Origin: Bradyrhizobiaceae bacterium
Lineage (GTDB): Bacteria; Pseudomonadota; Alphaproteobacteria; Rhizobiales; Xanthobacteraceae
Length of the DNA stretch: 5,906 bases
Reading direction: 5' to 3'
Assembly: GCA_016793685.1 (NCBI GenBank)
Contig: JAEULX010000188.1
Location: 1-5,906 of the forward strand
Shown: piece after piece, positions 1-5,788 of the stretch
Numbering within the stretch: the stretch's first letter is position 1
Layout: each line of letters starts with the position of its first letter
Made by a program: the position numbers and the translations under genes
Notes under the pieces: model-generated
The model's database searches: none
What the model saw: the letters and a program-made list of their open reading frames with translations, nothing else
What the model was told of the DNA's origin: nothing

Positions 1-116
1 TGCATACCCGCACGAAGATGGATCAACTCGTCGTCGACAACATTGTCTCCTGGTTCGCGGGGCACGGGCCGCTGACGCCGGTCCCGGAGACGCCGTGGCC
101 GCCGATCAGGGAGTAA
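1..116 (+). CDS. C-terminal end of a D-isomer-specific 2-hydroxyacid dehydrogenase (partial)
   Basis: Only the last 37 codons are inside the window, in the frame starting at base 3 and ending with TAA at 114-116. The peptide contains HTRTKMDQLVVDNIVSWF and ends with LTPVPETPWPPIRE. This pattern is the usual C-terminus of NAD(P)H-dependent D-2-hydroxyacid dehydrogenases of the glyoxylate/hydroxypyruvate reductase type: a last helix in which T-R-x-x-M is followed by a repeated V-x-N-I/L-x-x-W/F, then a Gly-Pro-Leu-x-P-V tail. Family members reduce 2-oxoacids such as glyoxylate or hydroxypyruvate in the cytoplasm. The catalytic Arg/Glu/His and the Rossmann fold lie upstream of the window, so substrate specificity cannot be judged. 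The family call rests on the tail alone and is good but not certain. Confidence 0.72.
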   Translation, partial: HTRTKMDQLVVDNIVSWFAGHGPLTPVPETPWPPIRE

Positions 117-117
117 G

Positions 118-137
118 GCGGGGACGCGGACCCCCGC
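118..137 (+). terminator. GC hairpin just after the dehydrogenase stop codon
   Basis: GCGGGG at 118-123 is the exact reverse complement of CCCCGC at 132-137, with an 8-nt loop. It starts two bases after the TAA stop. No run of T follows, so it is at best a weak or Rho-assisted terminator. The following inhibitor gene could therefore still be transcribed by read-through. Confidence 0.35.
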
Positions 138-176
138 TGCATGGCATCTTCGTACTCACCATGGTAACCTGTGGTC

Positions 177-881
177 ATGAACACGCTGCACATCACCCTG
201 CTTTCTGCCCTCTTCACCGCCTGCCTTTATCCCGCCGCCGCCTCTGCCCAGGCGCCTGCCAACGCGCTCACCGAAACCGCAAAATCGCTGGCCGGCGCGT
301 ATGAATTCTCCAACGCCGACCGCGACCGGCGCTGCACCGTCGATTTGAAGACGGACCTCGCGGGCGCCGCCGGGTTGAAGCTCGAATTCGACAAGGCCTG
401 CGTGACCGTGTTCCCGTTCGTGAAGGATGTCACCGGCTGGACGATCGACGACGGCGACTTCCTGCGCCTGAACGACGCCAAAGGAAAAGCGGTGCTTGAA
501 ATGAACGAGGTCGAGCACGGCATTTTCGAAGTGCCGCGCCCGGGTGAAGGCGTGTTGTTCCTGCAAAGCGTTGCCGCGCTCGAACCGCCGCCGCCGACGA
601 CGGACCAGATGGCGGGCGAATGGGACATCGTGCGCGACGGCGCCAAGCTCTGCTCGCTCACGCTCGTCAACAAGCCCGTGGGCGATGGCTATACGCTCTC
701 GGTCAAGCCCGGGTGCGATGCCGCGGTCGTCCGCTTCAATCCGTCTTCCTGGCAGATGGACCGCAGCGAACTGCTCCTGAGGGGCGTCGACGATCAGACG
801 TGGCGCTTCGAGGAGAACGACGACAAGACCTGGCAGCGCGTCCCCGAAACGCCCAACCCGCTTCTCATGGTGAAGCGATAG
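177..881 (+). CDS. Secreted protein with two tandem AprI/Inh-type metalloprotease inhibitor domains
   Basis: The product is 234 residues from the ATG at 177. A GTG two codons upstream (171) is an alternative start; neither has a clear Shine-Dalgarno. Residues 1-24 form a signal peptide with a hydrophobic core and an A-S-A cleavage site. A lipobox-like FTAC ending at Cys16 is less convincing. Two similar domains follow. Domain 1, about residues 38-118, begins LAGAYEF and has Cys53 and Cys75. Domain 2, about 145-226, begins MAGEWDI and has Cys159 and Cys180. Both keep the Inh-family order: an L/M-AG-x-W/Y opening, a first Cys, a second Cys 21-22 residues later, then W-x-x-D and a return strand. 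Known Inh/AprI proteins protect the periplasm by blocking serralysin-type zinc proteases; Omp19 relatives inhibit other proteases. No protease gene lies in the window, so the target is unknown. The two-domain form is larger than the usual single-domain inhibitor of about 110-130 residues. Confidence 0.82.
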   Translation: MNTLHITLLSALFTACLYPAAASAQAPANALTETAKSLAGAYEFSNADRDRRCTVDLKTDLAGAAGLKLEFDKACVTVFPFVKDVTGWTIDDGDFLRLNDAKGKAVLEMNEVEHGIFEVPRPGEGVLFLQSVAALEPPPPTTDQMAGEWDIVRDGAKLCSLTLVNKPVGDGYTLSVKPGCDAAVVRFNPSSWQMDRSELLLRGVDDQTWRFEENDDKTWQRVPETPNPLLMVKR

Positions 882-937
882 GCCTGGAGCGTTTCCGGCG
901 CAGCGGGCGCCCATACGCGGCAGAGAACTCCCGGTTT

Positions 938-960
938 CTCGGAGCGGCATCCGCCCCGAG
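938..960. terminator. Imperfect hairpin between convergent genes, possible two-way terminator
   Basis: CTCGG at 938-942 pairs with CCGAG at 956-960, and GCGG at 944-947 pairs with CCGC at 951-954, separated by one A/C mismatch and closed by a CAT loop. It lies in the 97-bp gap between the inhibitor gene, ending at 881, and the comB homologue, ending at 979, where both transcripts must stop. A smaller stem (GGCGC 897-901 with GCGCC 907-911) precedes it. Neither side has a clear T-run, so the terminator role is inferred from structure and position. Confidence 0.45.
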
Positions 961-978
961 CGCGACCCGTGCGCGGCG

Positions 979-1668
979 TTATGCTTCGCGGCGCGCGACC
1001 GGCAGGCCGTTTTCCATCGTCACTCTGATCGCGAAGTCGTAGCGGTCGATATCCAGCGCGATCTCGAGGTCGACCCGGTTCAGATACGGGCGGCTTGGAT
1101 CATGGAAACGCAGAACGTCGCCTCCGGCCAGGATCACGTCGCGCACCGCCGCGGGATTTCCCGGCCGGCCTTCGATCAGATTGCGCAAGTGCAGGGCGCA
1201 GAGTTCGTCTTCGTCGGAGCGGGCGATGGCCTCGCTTCCCATGGCGACCAGCGAGATGCGCTCGGTCCGATGCGAGCGCAGCGCCCGCGCGGTGGCGGTG
1301 GCGGTCACGAGGGAGGCGGCATAGAGGACTTGCGCATGGCGCGCCGCGGCGACGATCCCTTGCGTGCCCGCGCTCGTACGCTGGATCACGGTCTTGCCGT
1401 TGAAATCGGCGTCGGCCACTTCGAACGGCGAATTGCCGAAGTCAAAGCCAGGCGGCGCCTGGCCTCCGACCTCGCCAAGGCAAATCTGTCCGAGCCCGTC
1501 GTCCCGCAGCTTGATTGCTTCCTTCACCGCGCCGACCATGATGATGCGTGAAGCGCCATTCGCGAGCACGGCCGCCGCGGTGGTGAACGCGCGCAGGACG
1601 TCGATGACCGCCACTGCGCCCCTTGCCTGCTGGGCCCCTTCGAGCAGGCTCCCGATCCAGATCTCCAA
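979..1668 (-). CDS. comB: ComB-family 2-phosphosulfolactate phosphatase homologue
   Basis: The product is 229 residues, about the normal ComB length. Motifs of the family are present in order: VIDVLRAFTT near residue 21, GEVGGQAPPGFDFGNSPFE near 65-83, QRTSAGTQG near 95-103, an ME/GSEA segment followed by SDEDELCA near 142-157, and a D-x-x-R-Y-D-FAIRV tail. ComB is a Mg-dependent phosphatase that makes sulfolactate from 2-phosphosulfolactate in coenzyme M synthesis in methanogens. Bacterial homologues are common in organisms without coenzyme M, where the natural substrate is unsettled. The start is TTG (1668-1666). It is chosen because a perfect AAGGAG lies six bases upstream and the next in-frame Met is well inside a conserved region. 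No other coenzyme M gene is visible. It probably has its own promoter in 1669-1773, because a strong terminator closes the upstream unit. Confidence 0.85.
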   Translation of the reverse strand: MEIWIGSLLEGAQQARGAVAVIDVLRAFTTAAAVLANGASRIIMVGAVKEAIKLRDDGLGQICLGEVGGQAPPGFDFGNSPFEVADADFNGKTVIQRTSAGTQGIVAAARHAQVLYAASLVTATATARALRSHRTERISLVAMGSEAIARSDEDELCALHLRNLIEGRPGNPAAVRDVILAGGDVLRFHDPSRPYLNRVDLEIALDIDRYDFAIRVTMENGLPVARREA

Positions 1669-1674
1669 AGGCGG

Positions 1675-1680
1675 CTCCTT
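1675..1680 (-). promoter_or_regulatory. Strong Shine-Dalgarno supporting the TTG start of comB
   Basis: On the minus strand the sequence AAGGAG is followed by six bases (CCGCCT) and then TTG. The match to the anti-Shine-Dalgarno and the ideal spacing decide the start codon for the comB homologue, which has no nearby ATG. Confidence 0.75.
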
Positions 1681-1773
1681 CTCACCCCGCAGGCTTGCTG
1701 CTGAAAGCTTCGGGAGTGGCTAGCGAAAGCGGAACTGCCGTCGCTCCGCGATGTCCGGCGATCCCCGCTCAAC

Positions 1774-1809
1774 AAAAAAGAGGAATTCCACCCCGCCGGG
1801 TCGGAATTC
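1774..1809 (-). terminator. Rho-independent terminator of the large exported protein gene
   Basis: Read on the minus strand, GAATTCC (1809-1803) pairs with GGAATTC (1789-1783). After one bulged G, ACCC pairs with GGGT and closes on a GGCG tetraloop. The 3' arm is followed by CTC and then six T residues (1779-1774). This is an 11-bp stem with one bulge and a U-tract, the classic intrinsic terminator. It lies 57 bases past the stop codon of the 1866-3878 gene, in the right direction for that transcript. It should insulate the comB homologue downstream. Confidence 0.8.
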
Positions 1810-1824
1810 GCTCTGTCGTTCGCC

Positions 1825-1851
1825 GGAGGCCCGGTTTGGCTGCGGGCCTCC
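1825..1851 (-). repeat. Perfect 9-bp inverted repeat after the stop codon of the large gene
   Basis: GGAGGCCCG (1825-1833) and CGGGCCTCC (1843-1851) are exact reverse complements around a 9-nt loop. The element begins 14 bases after the stop codon of the minus-strand gene and precedes the T-tailed terminator. It has no T-run of its own. It may stabilise the 3' end of the mRNA or act as a first pausing hairpin in a tandem terminator. Confidence 0.6.
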
Positions 1852-1865
1852 ACTGGACATACGGC

Positions 1866-3878
1866 TCAGCCGCGCGGCGGCCGGCGCCGTTCCTGGAACC
1901 AGTTGCGGTAGTCCGTCATCTTCGCGCGCTGCGCCGCCGACGCACGCCGCCGGCAGGTCGACGCCTCGGTGCTCTTGTCCGATGCGCCCCAGCGCAACTC
2001 GACACAGTCGTTCACGTTGTACGCCATCTCGAGGTCGGCCGAGCGGTCGATCACGTCCTTGAGGGTCAGTGTCCACGGCGAGCCGTCGGTGCGCGGATAA
2101 GTGAATTTGCGGGCCGCAAGCTCGGCGGCGAGGACGCCTTCCAATTCAGCCTTCACGTCCGCGACGCTCTTGCCCGCCGGCATTGCATAGCGGTCGGGCC
2201 GCCGCGCGACGCGATCGGGGAAGTTGCGGACCACGTCCATCGCGATCAACAGCCGCAAGTCGCGCGACGGCGTCGCGAAGTCTTCCCACGCGCCGGTCGT
2301 CTCGAAGATCGCCGCGCCGTCCGGCATGTCGGCATCGCCGCGACCGCTGAGCTGGAACTTGCGCCCGTTCTCGACCGAGGTCACGCGCGCGTTCACCTGC
2401 TCTTCGAGCGACGTGATCGCCTCCTTCATCGCGCGCAACGGATCGAGCGGCGACGGCGACATCACGTCGTCCATGCGATCGTAAAAGTCTTCGACTCCCA
2501 GCCGCGCCTGTTCGAACGAGAAATTGCCGTAGTCGGGATTCTTCTCGATTTCGGCGTTGGTCAGACGCCGCAAGGCGCCGCTCTTGTCGCGCACGACCGG
2601 CCGGAAGTGCTTGAATCCGGGGCCGCCGAGCGCGGGATCCTGCGCGAACAGGAAGTTGCCGCGCCAGAAGCGCTTCCGCGCCACGGTGCCGTCCGGCTGT
2701 CCATCGACCGCGAGGAAGACGCCGGCCGCGTCGCCCGTCTGCGCCACGCGGCGGGCGATCACCAGCAGATGCCCGTAAGGATCGGCGTAGACGGTTCCCG
2801 GCCGCAGCGAATCTTCGCTGAGCGGCACCGGATAGTAATCGGTGTTGTTGTCGTCGAACGCCGTTCGCCCCGATCCGGAATGGACGCCGTCGGCGATGGT
2901 GTTGCGCAGATAGAAGCCGAAGCCGGGTACGAGTCCGGCGGGCCGCTGCGGCGGCAGTTTGCGCGGCGCGGCGACAGGGGGCGGCGCGGCCGGCTGGCCG
3001 AACATCCCGAAAACGGCGCCGCCGCCGGATGCGACCAATTGTTCTTCCGGTGCGATGGGGCGCGGCTCTTCTTTCTCGATATTCCACCACGCCGGACACT
3101 TCGGCGCGTCGCCGCCGCCGCCGCGCGTGCACTTCGCGTAGCCAAACGGCAGGCCCATCTTGAAGGCGAAATAGGCGCGGAGGAAGTACGGGAGGTCGGC
3201 GCAATCGGGGCGAATCACGAGGTTCGCCGAGTCTTCGCCGAGACCCAGATGGTTATACAGCATGTTGCGCGATTGATCGCGCAGCACCTCGTGCAGCGCT
3301 TTCCACGACGGCGCGGCGTCGAGCGGCGCGTCGAAGAGCTTCTCGATCCAGGCGGAATACAGATTTTCGTTGTCGCGATTCCACGCGCTGCGCACCGGCC
3401 AGACGCTTCCCGATGTCGCGTGCGGCGTCGGCGGCTTGGCGTTGCTCACGGTGAATTCGCGGATGATCGTGCTGCACCCGGCCGATGCGTCACTGTGCGC
3501 GAGCGTCGCGCGCCAAGCCCCCGCGGCCGGCTTTGCGACTTCGGCATACCAGAAATAGGGCGGTCCGCCCCGGCGCTCGGCCGACTTGGCGGCAACGCGC
3601 CCGTCGGGCCCGATCAGCGAAAGCTCGCCCTCGAACGGCTTCTCTGCCGTGATGACCACGCGCAACGGCGCGCCTTTCCACGGCGCGAGCGGCGAAGCCA
3701 GGACGGCAGTTTCGTTGGCGCTTTCGCAGCTGCCGGGCGCGCCCGCAGCTTGCGAGCCGGCGATTGAGAAAAGGACGAAAAGCGCACCTGCGAACAGTGA
3801 CAATGCTGTCTGAGCAGCAGACTGGCGTGCAGGAAACAATTGAGCCCCCCAAAACCTCCCTCGATCACTATTAGACAA
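1866..3878 (-). CDS. Large exported protein of unknown function with a possible papain/NlpC-like Cys-His-Asp arrangement
   Basis: The product is 670 residues from a TTG at 3878. A second TTG at 3839 (residue 14), preceded by GGGAGG and then GGGGG, is an equally plausible start and gives a more typical signal peptide. The hydrophobic core is residues 26-40, with likely cleavage near SQA at 42-44. Residues about 65-143 look like a beta-sandwich (alternating strands ending in AGAWRATL). Next comes a helical stretch, then Cys226 in PDCADLPYFLRAYF, at the start of a helix as in papain/NlpC-type hydrolases. A Gly/Pro-rich linker covers about 252-316. His370 follows in DPYGHLLVIARR, and Asp392 in AVDGQPDG. 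The remainder (about 455-670) is charged and partly helical, with Cys625 and Cys642 near the end. I do not recognise a named family; a secreted or periplasmic thiol hydrolase is my inference from the spacing of Cys, His and Asp. It is a single-gene unit with its own terminator. Confidence 0.8.
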   Translation of the reverse strand: MSNSDRGRFWGAQLFPARQSAAQTALSLFAGALFVLFSIAGSQAAGAPGSCESANETAVLASPLAPWKGAPLRVVITAEKPFEGELSLIGPDGRVAAKSAERRGGPPYFWYAEVAKPAAGAWRATLAHSDASAGCSTIIREFTVSNAKPPTPHATSGSVWPVRSAWNRDNENLYSAWIEKLFDAPLDAAPSWKALHEVLRDQSRNMLYNHLGLGEDSANLVIRPDCADLPYFLRAYFAFKMGLPFGYAKCTRGGGGDAPKCPAWWNIEKEEPRPIAPEEQLVASGGGAVFGMFGQPAAPPPVAAPRKLPPQRPAGLVPGFGFYLRNTIADGVHSGSGRTAFDDNNTDYYPVPLSEDSLRPGTVYADPYGHLLVIARRVAQTGDAAGVFLAVDGQPDGTVARKRFWRGNFLFAQDPALGGPGFKHFRPVVRDKSGALRRLTNAEIEKNPDYGNFSFEQARLGVEDFYDRMDDVMSPSPLDPLRAMKEAITSLEEQVNARVTSVENGRKFQLSGRGDADMPDGAAIFETTGAWEDFATPSRDLRLLIAMDVVRNFPDRVARRPDRYAMPAGKSVADVKAELEGVLAAELAARKFTYPRTDGSPWTLTLKDVIDRSADLEMAYNVNDCVELRWGASDKSTEASTCRRRASAAQRAKMTDYRNWFQERRRPPRG

Positions 3879-4096
3879 TACTCCGAAAGCTTTGGCTTAA
3901 TGATGGCAGAACGGGGCGCCGTGCGGGCCTGACGCCGAAACTCATCTGGTTTCTTGCCTTGCCGGGTCTCCCCTCCACGTGAACGCCGCACCAATGCCGC
4001 CGTTTGGTCGCTTTTTGCCGTTTCGCCGAAGCTTTATTCGCAAACGCAGCATCACCCGCCCGCGGCACAGCCGGGTTTCGCCGGCCGGACATTGCG

Positions 4097-4969
4097 CTAG
4101 TCCGCGAGGCCGCCGAGAAGATAGACAGCGCCGATCAGGAGGTTGGGTCGCTGCGCGACGCCGCCGAACCACTTGGTGAAGATATTCAGGACTTCACCGC
4201 TCCGGAAAGTCTGCGCAAGCGCGGTATTGACGGCGAGGCGGAATGCCCAATCGCCTCGCGGCAAGGCGACCGCATAGGGTTCGGTGGAGATGTCCTCCGG
4301 AAGCAGGCTCACCGGCACGCCGGTCTTCATGGCGCCCAACAGGAACCGGTCGCTGGCGAAAGCGTCGACGCGTCCGCTCTCCAATGCGGCCATGCCTTCA
4401 AGGCGGCTGCCGACCTGGACGATCGTGGCGCTCACGTGCCGCCGCTCCAGCGCCCGCGCCAGCGCCTTTTCGTTCGTCGTCCCGCTGATGACGGCAATCT
4501 TCCGTCCGCGCAGATCGGCCAGGCCGTGTATTCCCGACGCCGCCGCCGTGACCGCTAAAGCGGTGTTTTCGACGAAGATGTAATTGGAGAAATCCACCTC
4601 TTTCATTCGTCCGAGGGTCACGGTGCTGGAGCCGCACTCCATGTCGGCCGCGCCGTTCGCGACCGCCGTGAAGCGGTCCTGCGTCGTGACCGGGATCCAC
4701 TCGATGCCGAGCGGGGCGGCCATTTGCTGCTCGAGCGATTTCACGACAAGTTTGCAAAGGTCGATCGTGTAGCCCGCCGGTTCCTGTTGCTCGGTGACAA
4801 ATGAAAATGGTTTGGCGTCCGAGCGGTAGGCGATCTTTACCTTCTTGGTGTCGCCGATTGTTTTCAGGCGGCTGTCGGACGGCTCGCCTGAAGCCGCGGC
4901 GACGGCCATAAACAGCGCCAAGACAGCTAGAACTATGCGGAATACGCTACGGTGCGGGGAGAGGGTCAT
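4097..4969 (-). CDS. Amino-acid ABC transporter periplasmic binding protein, GltI-like (family 3)
   Basis: The product is 290 residues from the ATG at 4969, preceded by GGAG at an 8-base spacing. The longer reading from 5011 adds 14 polar residues before the signal peptide and has a poorer ribosome site. Residues 1-27 are a signal peptide with core IVLAVLALFMAVAAA. The mature part follows the bacterial family 3 solute-binding fold: KVKIAYRSDAKPFSF (43-57), GYTIDLCKLV (67-75), then TTQDRFTAVANGAADMECGS (95-114), which closely parallels the glutamate/aspartate protein GltI. Arg121 and Asp207 occupy the positions that usually hold the ligand carboxylate and amino groups. The tail RPNLLIGAVYLLGGLAD is common in rhizobial members. 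It would capture an amino acid, possibly acidic, in the periplasm for a membrane transporter. No permease or ATPase gene adjoins it, so it is an orphan within the window. Confidence 0.88.
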   Translation of the reverse strand: MTLSPHRSVFRIVLAVLALFMAVAAASGEPSDSRLKTIGDTKKVKIAYRSDAKPFSFVTEQQEPAGYTIDLCKLVVKSLEQQMAAPLGIEWIPVTTQDRFTAVANGAADMECGSSTVTLGRMKEVDFSNYIFVENTALAVTAAASGIHGLADLRGRKIAVISGTTNEKALARALERRHVSATIVQVGSRLEGMAALESGRVDAFASDRFLLGAMKTGVPVSLLPEDISTEPYAVALPRGDWAFRLAVNTALAQTFRSGEVLNIFTKWFGGVAQRPNLLIGAVYLLGGLAD

Positions 4970-4977
4970 CGTCCCGA

Positions 4978-4981
4978 CTCC
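4978..4981 (-). promoter_or_regulatory. Shine-Dalgarno choosing the inner start of the binding protein gene
   Basis: GGAG on the minus strand lies eight bases before the ATG at 4969. The upstream in-frame ATG at 5011 has only a GGA about five bases away. Together with the position of the signal peptide, this favours the inner start. Confidence 0.55.
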
Positions 4982-5108
4982 ATCAAAGTGCGCAACGCTC
5001 GTTCGCAACATATTCCGGGGTCATAATCAACGGTCGTGCGCCGGGTCGCTCGGGCGGCCGCGAGCCACAGCGCGGCTGCCGCATGGGCGGGCGCCACGCG
5101 CGGCGCGT

Positions 5109-5390
5109 TCAGATCAGCCTCAACCCCTTGAAGCTCGCGTGGCCTTCCTTGCCGACGATGATGTGGTCGTGCACGGCGATGCCGAGCGGCTTCGCCACCT
5201 CGACGATCGCCTGCGTCATCTGGATGTCGGCGCGCGAGGGCGTGGGGTCGCCCGAAGGGTGGTTGTGCACGACACCCCGCTTGGGACCAAATAGTTGATT
5301 AAGCGCCAGAATTGAGCCTCGATCTAAATACTGGTGCCGGCAATTGGGATAGGTAGCAAGTGAGCCAACGGGAGGATCACGCTTGATCAT
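5109..5390 (-). pseudogene. radC: RadC C-terminal fragment (JAB/MPN domain remnant) fused to foreign N-terminal codons
   Basis: The 93-codon frame has two unlike halves. The last 57 residues, from VVHNHPSGD through to FKGLRLI, are an almost perfect RadC C-terminus. They include the HNHPSG and SRAD metal-binding motif of the JAB/MPN domain and the closing DHIIVG segment. The first 36 or so residues (MIKRDPPVGSLATY and onward) do not resemble RadC and use A/T-rich codons such as TTA, CTA, AAT and TTT. The normal helix-hairpin-helix region and the first half of the MPN domain, including its catalytic Glu, are missing. RadC-family proteins are usually over 200 residues. The frame starts inside the upstream helix-turn-helix gene, overlapping it by 14 bases, with a GGGAAG five bases before the ATG, so a short product could still be made. 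I read this as a radC gene cut by integration of an element from the right; its 5' part should lie beyond that element. Confidence 0.85.
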
Positions 5391-5607
5391 CTAAGCTTCC
5401 CATGAGTCGCTTCGACGTACGACAAGCCACGCGATTCTGTTCGTCCCAGGCGTCGAGTTCAGTGATCGGGTAGAGGATGGCCTTTCCGATCTTTACGAAA
5501 CCAGGTCCGATTCGCATCGAACGCCAATTTCTCAACGTACCAACAGAAATTTCGCGACGGTAGCGTTCTGCGACTTCTTCGGGAGTAAGGAATTTGACGG
5601 CATCCAT
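5377..5607 (-). CDS. AlpA/excisionase-like helix-turn-helix DNA-binding protein
   Basis: The product is 76 residues from an ATG at 5607 with GGAG six bases upstream. Residues 7-58 match the small winged helix-turn-helix domain of MerR/AlpA/Xis type: LTPEEVAERY as the first helix, SVGTLRNWR as the recognition helix, then GPGFVKIGKAILYPITELDAW forming the wing and last helix. The C-terminal 18 residues are polar. Proteins of this kind are encoded beside integrases or replication genes in prophages, integrative elements and genomic islands, where they act as excisionases, directionality factors or small repressors. The gene sits right inside the radC junction and shares its lower G+C codon use with the sequence on both sides, which fits a first cargo or control gene of the inserted element. 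Whether it drives excision or only regulates transcription cannot be told here. Confidence 0.82.
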   Translation of the reverse strand: MDAVKFLTPEEVAERYRREISVGTLRNWRSMRIGPGFVKIGKAILYPITELDAWDEQNRVACRTSKRLMGSLDDQA

Positions 5608-5671
5608 GAGCGACTCCGTTCGTTTGAAAGCAGGGTACCGGCCACGGTCTTGGCTTCGTGACGCATATGCT

Positions 5672-5762
5672 ACGAGCGGGACCTCGTCGCGTGCGCGTTA
5701 GCGGTTTGCCCGGTGGCGAACGCCTACTCACGCTCGTTGATGAAACGAGATGCCTCGCTTTC
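5672..5762. repeat. Cluster of three short stem-loops sharing ACGAG/CTCGT arms
   Basis: ACGAG (5672-5676) pairs with CTCGT (5683-5687). CTCGTT (5733-5738) pairs perfectly with AACGAG (5744-5749) around GATGA. The same GAAACGAG (5742-5749) can instead pair with CTCG-c-TTTC (5754-5762), with one bulge and an ATGC loop. The last two are mutually exclusive. They lie in the stretch between the helix-turn-helix gene and the right edge, where no gene is clearly supported. They could be part of a structured RNA, operator sites or an element end; the sequence does not decide. Confidence 0.4.
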
Positions 5763-5788
5763 TATGGTGGTGAAAGTGGTTGCGGATC

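Noticed and set aside
177..224. Lipoprotein signal ending at Cys16 of the inhibitor.
   Set aside because: The residue three before the Cys is Phe rather than Leu, and a good signal peptidase I site (A-S-A) follows, so simple secretion is more likely.
156..950. Minus-strand open frame of 264 codons opposite the inhibitor gene.
   Set aside because: The plus-strand product has a signal peptide and two matching cysteine-paired domains. The antisense product is Arg/Gly-rich with no recognisable motif.
1623..3767. Very long plus-strand open frame (714 codons) antisense to the exported-protein gene.
   Set aside because: It is Arg/Ala-rich without a recognisable domain and mirrors the third-position G/C bias of the minus-strand gene, which has a signal peptide, conserved-looking motifs and a proper terminator.
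3871..4178. Small open frames on both strands in the gap between the exported protein and the binding protein.
   Set aside because: All are basic, low-complexity peptides without motifs or ribosome sites. I treat the 218-base gap as the promoter/leader region of the exported-protein gene, but no convincing -35/-10 pair could be picked. A GCCGG/CCGGC stem at 4070-4085 has no T-run and is too weak to call.
5012..5108. Possible gene or operator between RadC and the binding protein gene, including the 13-base palindrome ACGCGCGGCGCGT near 5096-5108.
   Set aside because: GC-rich palindromes of this kind arise easily here and this one leaves no room for a loop. No coding frame stands out.
5459..5731. 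Minus-strand frame of 90 codons overlapping the helix-turn-helix gene.
   Set aside because: It overlaps the clearly recognisable AlpA-like gene in another frame and has no motif of its own.
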